Source: Norana najaformis (Eukaryota; Annelida; Clitellata; Crassiclitellata; Hormogastridae). Taken from it: a DNA stretch of 64,000 nucleotides. The stretch is taken from positions 31,069,351-31,133,350 of the forward strand of contig OZ029914.1 of assembly GCA_964023275.1 (NCBI GenBank), read 5' to 3'. The translations under genes and the position numbers were made by a program. The notes under the pieces are model-generated. The model was not told where the DNA came from and did no database searches. It saw nothing but the letters and a program-made list of their open reading frames with translations. Position 1 is the stretch's first letter, and each line of letters begins with the position of its first letter. Below, in pieces: positions 33,637 through 46,000 of the stretch.

Positions 33637-34031
33637 TTAAACGTTCGTTTCCGAATACTTGAAATCTGTCAGCAGAGTTGAGCTGTTTTTAACACTCGAT
33701 GAGGCAGTCACTGCACCAGGTTGATTATCACGCTCTTCGACGCTTGTCCCAATCACCTCTCCGCTTTCTGTGTTTAGTCCCTCGCTAGGTGAAACGCTTT
33801 CAAAGAGTTCGGTATGTGCAGTCGGATCTCCGCAGACAGCATTGGTCAGTGCTGTGGAGCGATACAGGTTTAAGTGGTAATTGAGTATGGAAGCAATTAT
33901 GTGAACGGCAAGGACCGTGGTTGCGACTGCCAGCAGAATGTACAGTGTCCGTGTTATGATGTTTTTTGCTGAGGTTAGATATGGGGTCAAGGCAACTTTC
34001 AGTTGAGTCTCGTACTCACCCAATCGGAAAC
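33637..34031 (-). CDS. Gene 2 last exon with membrane segment 5 and tail
   Basis: Acceptor TTTCTGTTTCAAAG. FRLGEYETQLKVALTPYL leads to span 5 (TLYILLAVATTVLAVHIIAS) and a Ser/Thr/Glu-rich tail of about 80 residues ending ETNV at TAA 33639-33637. The terminal TNV might suit a PDZ ligand (S/T-x-V), which is inference. Confidence 0.85.
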
Positions 34032-37000
34032 CTTTGAAACAGAAAAACCATTTTTATTTTGGAAACGAAATGTCAATAATTATAACTAGTGGCAGACAGC
34101 AAATGAATGCTAACCATAAAAACTGCCCACACAATCGCACTGGACATTGAGAAACACCTCCTGTTTCATAATGTGGTTAAAATTAGGCAAACAATTTTTG
34201 ACTGCTTTTGTGGCGTTCTCGGTCGGGCTAACTGTCCACAGGGTGAGGGTACTCCAGCCCAGTTCTACGCTCAGAACCACCCACCTCACTGCCTCTTGTA
34301 TTTTTACTGTAAAATGGCCTCTCCGTATCGTCTCTGCCCGTATTGTTCGTTCTCCCTAAGGAACTTTCAGGATGAGCCGCTTCCTTAAGTGAATCAACAC
34401 TGTAGCACACGGTCTCAGGATCCGACTCTGCCTCTTCCGCGGTCGCCGGATGGGCAACGTCCTGAGGATGGCCTTTACTCAGAACAGGGTTCGTTCCTTT
34501 ACCGGCAATAGTCGTTCCCTTTCTGCGTGAGAACTTTCTCATAACCACCATTTTACATCTCGTAACTCGCCCGCTCCGAGACACCAGTCGTTTTCTCGGT
34601 TCTGGGAACAGGGACACCTTACGACGAGCCTCCGCGTCTTTCCGCCCTAGGCACATAGATATCGGGCGATGCATCTCCCACTATCTCGCTCCATTTCCAT
34701 GTATACGATTTCAGAAGTAAGTTTCCATACCAGGTCTCTGTTGGCAGTTATCGACCAACACTGCTTCAGAGGATAGGATACCCCTATGGAACACTCAAGA
34801 GAAGGCCCCCTCTCTGACTTTCTGTAAAACAAAAGGACCTTCGTACTGACCTACGCACGAGGGGGCTCTCTGATCAGTGTGTGGCGACAAGCATATAGAG
34901 GAGTCGGTGTTTTCCGTCTCAACTCCGGTATTATCGGGGAAACGACCCGGACTGTGATGTACCGGGGCTTTTCTTGGTTTGCGTTAGAATACGCGGTGTC
35001 TTCCCCTTATCTCTTCCTGCCGTCTGAATTTCGACAGGGATTACCGCGGCCGCGGGTTTCCCCGAGTTTCGCACAACCCTTTATCTTCCAACTATCGTGA
35101 TTTACTCGGACCATCTCGCGACTTCCTAACAGGGTGGGCCCGAGCGCTGCTGGACCAACGAAGCCAGTCAGAAATCACACAGACTGGTTTGTTTCGGTTG
35201 CGACCTCCTCAGGAGCGCACGGACCAGTTTTCTATGTCGTCACAGGTTTTCTCTTACGGCAAATGTTACCCCTTGGGCTCACACAGACCTGTCTACTCGT
35301 ATTTCCCCGAGCATCGCCCAGCCTCTATCTTCCAACTATCGTGACTTACTCAGACCATCTTGCGACTTCCTAACAGGGTGGGCCCAAGCCCTGCTGGACC
35401 AATGGAGCCAGTCAGAAATCACACACTTTAATGCCAAATAATTGGATGTATTTGGACAGTTATTTTGTGCCTTTTAGGATCATCAGAACGGAGGTGAGTC
35501 CACGTCTCTGTAGATAATCTAAAAAGATATAACTCAAAATAATTTGAAAATGTATGGAAGCCATTATTAGTTTCAGTGTTAATTTTTACGGGTAAGATTT
35601 CAGTATTTTCTTGTTGTTTTATTTACTCAGAGAACCGATTGCCTTCAAGATATCTATTCAGAAGCATTAACACTTTGGCTCATTATTTATTATTACTATT
35701 TTAACCCAAGGTAGCAGAGAAAATAATTATATTATTGCTGTTACTGCATTATATTAATTATTAATCTGAAGAAAGACTGGAAAATGAATGCACATCAAAG
35801 ATCAGGGAAGTATCCTGTTCCTCATCTGATTACAGTCTGACTTAATTACAAAACTAGTACCTGTGTATAGAAGTGGCTGGATGGGCATGAAGTTGCATGG
35901 TAGGATGGGAAATTCCAGCTGCGGTAATTCGATGTTGATATCACATGACCAGTTGACCTGAGGAAGCTGATGAATGGCGCACGCCTCGGCGACGTAGTTC
36001 GTCACCAGTCGTTTCTGCTCTGAAGTGGAAATGAAAATAAAGACAGCAAATGTCGTTGTAAGTGCCATGTATTAACTATTTGGTATATTTAAAATATGAA
36101 GATATTACCTTTGTATACACTGGGTTTTCAAAGCCTTGCATTTCATCAGAAATCAAACACATTTTTCAATTTTCAATCAAAAGCAACACAATAAACCAAT
36201 CAGAATTGAAAACCTTACTTTAGTTTTCCAGTTTTCCTCATTACACTGTTTTATTAACAGTATTATCAAAGCCATTTCTTAACTTACAACTTCTGTCAAC
36301 ATCCCTTGCCAAAACTGGCAACTCAGTGGCATCCCCTAAAAATATCAATGTGAGGGGCACGGCCAGAAAGCCCTCCCCTGAGCTACCCTTGTCAGTGGCT
36401 TCAGGAGTTCTTACCATGAATTGTTTAGCAGATTTTCAAGAGCAGCCCAGACATAGACTAAGCAGGTGGTTTCGAAATAGGAATCTGATAAACGTTGCTT
36501 CTTACCTGAGTTGAAAAATTGAAGCAATCCTTGAAGACTTGCAAGTTCTGATTCCATCTGGTTTTTGTAATAGCCCATTGTTACCCCATTGAAATATCGA
36601 GCCTCATCAGTAAGATACCAGTTGCTCTGGTTTACTTGGACACGGACTGCATTAATGTACATGCCGAAGCAGTCAAAGCTTGTGAACACTCTGACATCTA
36701 GAAACAACACTGTACTCTTGATGACGACGTAGCAGCCAAGAAGTAATATGCCCATAATAATCAGTTTCAAAAGAACACCACTCTTCAGGATCTGTGTCAC
36801 AATATTCTTTATCATACCTGGGCTTCGCTCTGTGGAAGGTGTTGGGGGAAAGACGATGTCAATGGCCTCAGTCTGGGGCTCTTCCATCGCTCCTTGCTCG
36901 GTACACCCATGAATCAAGTCATTGGTGTCAAATGGATGGTGATAGTCACCCTTGACATATGTGTTGCACTGGGATGAAAAGCCTGACGTGTGGAAATCAG

Positions 37001-40000
37001 GAGGTTTCCGCTTTCGCTCGAGGTGTGGCAGTGTGACTGAGGGCTCAGTCAGAATGCTGCCATCAGGGCCATGAAATGATTCAAAGTTGCTAGACATGGA
37101 GCTGCTAAAATGTTTCCAGACGGTGATTCCGTTTGTGTACATACTTGTGAATCGATATGTTAGAAGCAGAGCATCAAGAATGAGGAACACAACTCTTAGA
37201 ATGTCAGCGTTGACTTCGTTAAAGAGCCGCAGGTCGTGAAGATCCCTGGACCAATGCCGTTCTTCCAGTTCTAGTGCAGCATTCTGCGGAAGGTGGTACT
37301 TTTCTTCGATGTGTGTAGCTTCCGTGACACTCTTAGTTGTTTCACTGGACAAGCCTCCAGGGGTTGGTTCAAAAGAGAGACGAGAGGAAAAGAAATGGAA
37401 GGAATCCAAGTGATCTAGCTGAACCAGTCTGGATATGTTTGGAACACTCCGGCTGCCATCTACCAAGCATTGTGGAAGAGTTCGACTGACCAAAGGAACC
37501 GTCATGTTCGGTCTTTCTGGAAGCCGATTGGAAAATCTACATTAAAACAGACATTTGTCAACTTCGTTAGGCATGGGGACCATTTAATATATGTAGCAAT
37601 TTAAGATATATGCATTAATAAAATTACCATATGTAGTGGCCATCTACTTTAAAACAGACATTTACCAACTTCAGAAAAAATAAGGAAACAATTTAACATA
37701 TGCTGCAATTTAATATTTGTAATAATAAAGTTAATATATGCATAGAGGCCATTACATACAACTACTTATGTACGAGATAACAATGACTGAAAAACTTGAG
37801 TGGTTATAAATTTTCTGTGTTTTTAAAATGAAAAAGAAATTATAGAAGTTGGTCAAGACAAAATAAAATGTAAGAAAGTTTGCAGGTTTTTGGGCAACAT
37901 GTTGATGATTGTGCTTTCATTGTGGTTGGTACTAGACCTTAGAATGGTCTGGTTGAGACTCAATGTACCAAGTTTCTTGTTTGCTCCAAGGGTCTTCTTA
38001 CTTTCCTCTTAGCAGATCAGATGGCTGCTGACATATGCCTGCTTCACATGACTCCGTTAAGCATCCTTACAATTGCTTTGCTGTTGAGCTGTGCTATGCA
38101 AACTGTCTTCTATGTTACATTTTGAATTCTGAACTGATGAGAATTTCTCTCCTGGAAAGATTCTTTGGCATCTGCTTCTTACAGAACTATTCTGTGGAAA
38201 AGGTGGAGGAACTGGTCACAGAAAGGCATGGCTTCAATTTGGCATATTCTGTTTCTGTTCCTCTCTCTATCAGAATTGGAATCCATCTATTCTGAATTCT
38301 GAAGAGCCCAAAATTCACACCCTTATTGCAATCTACCACACTTCAGCAAAAACTGGCAAAATATTCATGAAAACTACAGTGGTGTGCAATAAAGAACAGA
38401 GCACTGTGGCAAGATTAACAGCCTTTTATTTAGGCATAAGGTGCAAGAGACAAATTACTGACTTCCCAACTCATGACTAATGCAATGAACTCAAAGAACA
38501 CTGCTGCAATCAAATAAGACAACCAGGGATGAGGAAACATTTCACCTGAGAGGAACAAAGTACTAACTGTGTTTGTCCCAAATACAGCAGTACCAAATGA
38601 ATGAAGCAAGGAACTGCAAAGCTTTGAGATTTGTTTCAATTTCAAACCAGCAGTGATGATTTGATTCAAATCAAAGAAGACTGATTTGTAACTTCAAACT
38701 GGACCATCTGTTTTCAGTGAGGATTTATCACAGTTGCATTTATTAGAAGAGTGCAAGTGTCATTTGATTGAAATTTTGAATCCAAATACTGTAACACTGA
38801 GACTCAATATGATTCAAAATTTGATCCGAAATTGAAATAGTGTACTGATTTAATTACATATCCAAAAGAAAAGACAATTAGTGATATGCAAGTCTCTAAA
38901 ATGAAGTGATACAAAAACATTATAGTTTCTTCAGAAATTCAAAGAAAAGGTAACTACACAATAACTAAATCCCCTCATGCCAACATTTCACATCACCTGG
39001 TAATTGGTACAAAAGTCTATGCAAAATGTTACCTTTCCCAGAACTTTCTTGGCCAGAGCTGCATTTCTTCCACCTCCTCAATTTCGAGGAAAGCTCCAAA
39101 TTCTGCCTCATATCCAAGAAGAGCATGACGATCATCACCCTTTGTTGCCAGAGGATGCTCAAAGTCCGAACTATTGAAGAGTTGTTGAGGGAAACTGAAC
39201 CAGTCGCTGTAGAGGACCGATTGGAGGTATTTACGGTACATTGTAATTGCATAGGCAATGTTGGCTGTCACATTTGCCCGATACTCGTCTGTAAACTGCC
39301 TGAGTCTATTCACGTAAGCGGTCAGGTGTTGGTTGTTGCGATCAGCAACCAGGCGGCTGATGGACGTCTGTGGCCCATACATTTGCTTCAGATGCTGACT
39401 TCCAATTATCTTTTCAATCTGGAACGCAAGACCAGTGAAGAGTTGGCTGATGTAGTTACTGCATGCTTTTTGCATTCGGGTAACGGCCTGTGCCTGATGA
39501 GTGAGCTCGTTCACCCGATAGTTCTTGACCTTTTCGGCCGTGGCTGCCGAGATGTTGAGCATCTCTGCCTGAAAGATGCCAACCTCTGTAACGCGGACAG
39601 CATCCTCATGAGTAAGCAGCGACAAGACAGCAAAGAACACGGTGAAGGTGAAGCCGAGGCTGTAGATGGCCCAAAATGTGAAGTACATCCCAGCAATGAC
39701 TTTTGGCCATCTCTGTGCTTGCTTTCTGCCTGGTTTGGCATGCGATCTTGGGCTGTCCATGCCGGTCATGGTCGCGATTGGATCGACAGATGTCTTCTGG
39801 TTGGTGTTGAGAAACCTGGTCTTGTTGATCTCCTTGTAGATGTAGGCAGCGCTAAATGTGACCAGAAGAATGGCAACGACTGCACCAAATGCCACAAAGA
39901 CCGTCAGAGGAACAGTTGGAGAGCTCGGAGTGTTCATTGCTTCTGGTTCAGTTTCAAGGTGCATCTAAAATAGCCAAAGTATGTGAAAAACGTCTGTAGA

Positions 40001-43000
40001 CTGCTCAGCTGCTAACCAGGACTGCATCGAAAGACTTTGTGGAAAGGGCTTCAGTTTGAGCCATAAAAACTGTTCTGATATACCACAGTGTTAACTTTGA
40101 CAAAGCTTGTTCATTAGTAACTTCCATAGCACCAGCGTCTAATGCACGAGGCTACAGCCGATGGTATACCAAATCCAAACTGCAGTCAGGTCAATGTCCT
40201 TAAGGTCAATCCACAGAGACAGAGAGACAGCCTGCAGTGGATGAGCTGTCTGAAAAATTTAAGTCTTGAGTTGAGAATGAAATGACACAGGTGACTGAGC
40301 AGAATGAAGAGATACAAGGAAAGAGTTCCAAAATTTAGGTCCAGCAATCAAAAAAGCTCATTCACCAAGAACAGTTCTAGTTTTAGGTATAACCACAGAT
40401 AGGCAATCAGATGACCTAGTTGAATAGCGATAAGACAGAAATAAGGAGTGACTTTAAATACTGTGGTTGGCTACAGTTCAATGTTTTAAAAACCAAAATC
40501 CCCAATTTGAAACAGATTCTTTGTCAAACAGAAAGCCAATACAAAGAATTAATCATAGGGGTTATTGTAGGTTCATATTCTGATATATCAGTGATGACTC
40601 TAGCTAAGAGTTCTGAACTCTCTGGAGTTTCTGCAAATATCTGACTTTGTGATACCAGTAAAAAGCAAGTTACAGTAATCCAAGTGACTGGAGACCAATG
40701 CCATCGCCAGAAATATTCTGAATGACATAGGGACATAACGCCATAAAATTCTGTGTATGTCACAAACATGCATGTTTGATGATTTACAAATACTATTCAT
40801 ATAGACTGTGATGAACATAGTAGAGTTAAAGACAATGCCCATGTTACAAGCACAATCAGCCAACTCAACAAGTGAGTCACTTAGTTTAACGATTTAAGCC
40901 ACTCAAATTTCTTAAGCTGCTGTGAAGTGAGTGCCCAACAGTAGAAATTCAGTTTCTGACGGGTTGAGGAGGAGTTTATTAGCCACCATCCAAGACTGCA
41001 CCTCCTCAAATGCAGTGGCAACAGCTGCATATCTGAATGAGAAGACAGGCTCTCAAATGAAACATAAATCTGAGCATCATCTGCATAGAAATGATGACAA
41101 AACAACTCTTATCGCCTAGGGCCATGAAAATTGAATTTAGTAGAAGGCAAGCCAACTAAAGTGCATTTCATTTGTCTTAGCCATCAAGAATGGCAAGCAA
41201 TATTATTTAAATTAAATTAATTTTAAATTAATAATATAAATTACTGACATCAGTAAGTATATGGTAAGTATATGGCAAGTCCCAATCAGTGGGATAAAGA
41301 AAACAACTGGTTGTGTGCATGTCTAGAAATTGGTTGTGCCTTTGGTTTTTGTTGTAAAAGATTTTAAAGACAACATATTATTATAGGCAGATGATTTTAT
41401 GCCTTACAAACATTTAATTGTTTATCAGATTTCATTATAGCATCCATTCTAGCTAATTCTGATATTGCTTGGTCACAGGCATGGATCCCAGTTTCATCTG
41501 CCAATATGGTTTACTTAAATAAATGCTCAAATAACATTAATAACAATTAAATGTAATAACATTTTCATATGAAAACATTAAACATGAGTTCAAACAGAAA
41601 GTGTTAAAACGGAGAAACCTGTTCAAACACAAGTTGTGTCAGATAGAGTGTATAGCTTCTGGTTGCATCCTGCAGTTGGACATCAAAGGTCTTGTCTGGA
41701 TGCTGGCCCCAATTTGGGACTTTGAACGTGAGATTGAATTCTGCTGGGCAGAGAATAAGCAGCTCATAACGAAATAACTCCTCAAAGTCCAAACGGCTGT
41801 TGATCGTCACTCCTAGATAGCCAGGACATCCACTCATACGACCTAAAAAAATTGCGATTCTTTAAATCATCATCACCACCATAAAATATCATCATCATCT
41901 GGTCATCATCAATAACGTAGTAGGCAGATATGAGTACAAACAGAAGTTGACTGTTTAAACATAGGCATCTTGTTGCAATGCGCCTCTTCCGAATGAACAA
42001 TCAACATAAGGACCATACTTCTGAGAAAGATTCTCTAAAGGTGTGCAAATAAGTATAATTTACATTTATCTTTATACCACCACCGCCTTCCTCATCTTCT
42101 TCATCATCATCATTTTCTTCATCATCATCATTTTCTTCATCATCATCATTTTCTTCATCATCATCATCATTATCATCATCACCTTCATCATCATCATCAA
42201 CATTGCTACCATCAATTACGTAAAGAAAAGTTTTTAAAAATGAAACCAGCACAACATACTTTCAGAATTGAATGTCAGAGCTTGAAGCCATGGACAAGCA
42301 AATGGGGCATACAGGGCGGTATGGGGGTGGGAAGTGGGGGAATTGGCAACTGACCTGATATGTAAATCTCCCAGATCCTTCCCTGTGACGTCAATGCCAA
42401 CTCTGCTCGTAGGGATTCATTTGTCAACAGATGTGGTCCGTTGTAACGAAAATAGTATGGCAAGATCGACCTGTTACCTGGAAAACACTCAAGCTGTTTG
42501 AGCTGGCTCAAATCAAAGTTGACGGCACACCACAATGCCCTTATATGCTCTACAGCTATACCGCGAAATAATGCACAGCTAAAAATGGCTTCCAAAGTCC
42601 TACATAATAAATGAACTTGACAGATGACAAATGGAACCAACAAATGTACATCAAAATTTATCAGACATAAAAGTATTCACACATGTGCCCAAAAATACTT
42701 AGACAATAAGGGTACAAATCAAAATATGCAAGCACGACAAATGAGTATTTGTACCCACCAATCAGTTAAAGTGTTCACTGCACACCACATGCAAGCAAAG
42801 TATATAAACAAATCCACTCCATTCTGCTTGCTGTGAATTCTATAACATATTCCAGAACTCTACAAATACATTTGCGAATCTGACTGAGCCACATATAGAG
42901 GGGATCTGAGAGGTTCTTAAGAGGAATTACATAAATGCCCTGTTAGAGTTACAATTTACAATTACAAATACGCAAAGGTACCTGGAACAACGAATCGCAG

Positions 43001-46000
43001 ATACGGTTCATTTTTGGCAGACTTTACAAAGTATGTAAATCTGTCGCCATTGTTCTGAGTAAATATATTTACATCCTGGTAATCTGTCCCATAATGCTTC
43101 TGCACAATCTTGAGCTTGCTGACGTTCTTGTTGCAGTCGTTGTCCCGTACCCAACTGGAGGTGCTGTAGTCAAAAGGTCGTTCAAACTGTGTCGAAGCAA
43201 CGAAGATGTTGTGCGAGATTTCATGAATGACAACCTTTTTCTTACGATATTCGTCTTCCATTTTGAGCGAGTGAACAGTGTAATTGAACATGTTGTTTGC
43301 TGTTTCACGGCCAACAAGAATGAATTCATCCTTTAGATCAAGTCCGGTGTTGTGCTCAACAGTCAAGAAATCTGCCTAAAATTAAAAACAGAAAACCCTT
43401 TTAATTTATGTAACACTGACCTTCAGGCCGCAGTTGAATCAGTTTGATTGGACCAATCTACAAGATTTTCATTGTTCGACATAATTTTGACACATTCGGT
43501 GAGATAGTTAAATTTATGAGCTTCTTGCTATCGGCCTCTTTTGCAAACTGAAGTCCCAGCTGTAGAACTCAAAGATCTATTAACTTCCTGGATTCGGTTT
43601 TGCAGAAGATTAATGCTTCACTTAATTTCTGAGCGATGCTATTGTCCCAGGAGCACTGCAACGACTAGTCGGAGTTTCTGCGCAGGGATCCAGAATCAAA
43701 AAGACACTGAAATACAACATCTATGCTAACAATGATGCCAAGGTAGACACTTATTTAGATAAACCTGAATGCATGCTTTCGATGGCAGAAGAGAATGGAA
43801 ACACAGAGACCGCAAGCAGCTGAGAAAGATAAACAAATGTTTGTTGTGTCAGCTGCATGCCAATAAACTGTTTACAGTGTTAAACTACATGCCTCTGAAT
43901 GAGTTGGTTCTCTTAACTTAGCTTTCTGGGTGCTGAAGATTTGCAAGGTTACAATCTGGTCAAACTAAGAGCATGCAAAAGCATGTTGCACAGACATCAA
44001 ATCGACTTGCCTTGAACTCGCCATGGCTCTGGTAAGCAAGATCACGGGCATAGACCGTCTTATAGACCTTCGGTGTCTGGAAGCCAGTGTCTGGAATCTG
44101 GATGAAGTAAAAGAGCTCATAGAGAACGTCGAATCGCATGTGCCGGACATGACACTGAAATTCGGTCTTGATGTTCTGGAAGACGGGCTGGATTGTGTAC
44201 CGGTAGGCATCACCCATGGCGCACTCCACTGCGACTTTTGTACACTCCTCGCTTACCATCTGCTTGCAGTCCATGAGGGTGAAGCACTCAACTTGACAGC
44301 ACTTTCTCTCAAAGATGTCTGTAGGCGGAAAAAGAGGTTATGAAGACAGCACCCAAAAACATTCAAGTAATTAAGCACAAGCACGCCCTCAAGCTATTGT
44401 CTTAACATCACATGACAGACATGCACCACTTTCCAGCAAGAAGAAAGCATCTTAACCTAGCATAAGAGGGTGGCATAAGACAGTGATTGGCAGAGGTGCT
44501 TCTGTAGAATTAGTGCAACATGAAAGCACCATTACCTAGTGCGAGACAACGTGGCTGGTTAAGGCACTGGTCACAACGAGACTTGGCAGCACGGCATTTT
44601 CTCGGTGCAAAGGTGATGGGTCGTTCGGTGGTGTAGGTCTGGTTAAAGACTTCACGCAGCAGAACCGAACTGTCTGTACAGACAATGCTGTTTGCAGCTG
44701 GCTGGAGAGGCTCTGGAAAAGTTCCCTAACAAGAGGATGTACGACCGATAAAGCAACATCAACACCACCACCAGCATCAGCATTATCACTGCCATCATCA
44801 TCACAATCATCTTCACAGTGAAAACTATAACTGTCATCATCGTCAGCCACCATCATCATTATTGCCATCAATGGCATCAATGCCACCACCAATACCATCA
44901 CATCCACCACCACAACTACTGCTGCCAAAACTGCCAGTGCCACATCACCAATAACACAACCACTATGATACCACCAATGCACGCATCCTGCCCAACATTT
45001 TGGTGCTGTTGACCGGGCACATTTAAACCTCCTTGCTGTTCTGATGTGCGTGTGGCCTTCGACGCTGTTGACCATGGTATTCTCTTAAAGTGCCTTAAGG
45101 GTTGTTCAGTGTTTTGGGTCATGCTCTCTCTTGGCTGCATTTATTCCTCTACGGGTGTGTCCAGGCAGTGGTTTTGATTCCACATGGTCTAACTGGTCCA
45201 TGGTTTCATCTCGTCTCCCATAGGGTCCCATCTTGGAGGACCCTTATTCTCTATTCCCTACCCTGCCGATTTAACCCAGGTCCTTTCTTGCTTGGGGTTA
45301 TGGCTCATCAGAATGCAGATGATCCTCAGCATATGTCCATGGCCCCACTGTAGAGGCTATCTCCTTAGTCAAGAAAATGCTTCAGACATCAGAGGTGCTC
45401 TGTGCCGAGATGTTGTCCAACCACATCCGGATGACCTCCAAAACACTCAGTTCATCTGGCTTGGTAGCCATGGGAGTATCTGTAAAATTGATCTACCAAA
45501 TTTACAGCATTGCTTCCCTGGTATTTCTTTTTCTCCTACCGTGCATGATTTGGATGTGACCTTGGACCAGGAACTGACCTTCTCAGAACACGTGGGAAGA
45601 GTATGCTGAATGTGCTTTCATCATCTGCAACAGATTCACATGATATGCCATTCACTTACAACTCAAGCCGCCATGACCCTGATAAGTAAAGTAAAGTATC
45701 CCATATCCCAGTGAGATGTAGGGAAGGCACTCATTTTCTTTAGTTTTCTACAGCCGGCAACAGAAGAATCCCAATGACCTGGCACGGGGCCAGTGCATTT
45801 CAGGACTTGCCGTTTACTTCCCAGCTTACGCCGGTACCAAATTATGCTGCTTGGTGTCAGAGGCACAGTGTGCACAAACAACTTGCCCAGGGTCATTACA
45901 CACAGTCGAACCCTCAATCGCACGATCATTGACCAAATGCGTTACCGACAGACCACCATACCCCATTCATGACACTGAGGCATGCATTCATATGCACCAG

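Noticed and set aside
34228..34674. 148-codon minus-strand frame as an extra gene 2 exon
   Set aside because: The exons on either side already join in phase without it. Kept only as part of the unexplained GC-rich block.
39026..39973. 315-codon plus-strand frame
   Set aside because: Exactly antisense to the gene 2 exon with spans 1 and 2. The minus-strand exon has splice sites, phase and homology to gene 1, and the plus frame has none.
44536..45075. 179-codon minus-strand frame
   Set aside because: Runs through a microsatellite and ends at the donor of the Cys-rich exon. The other frame is the one that fits both exon phases.
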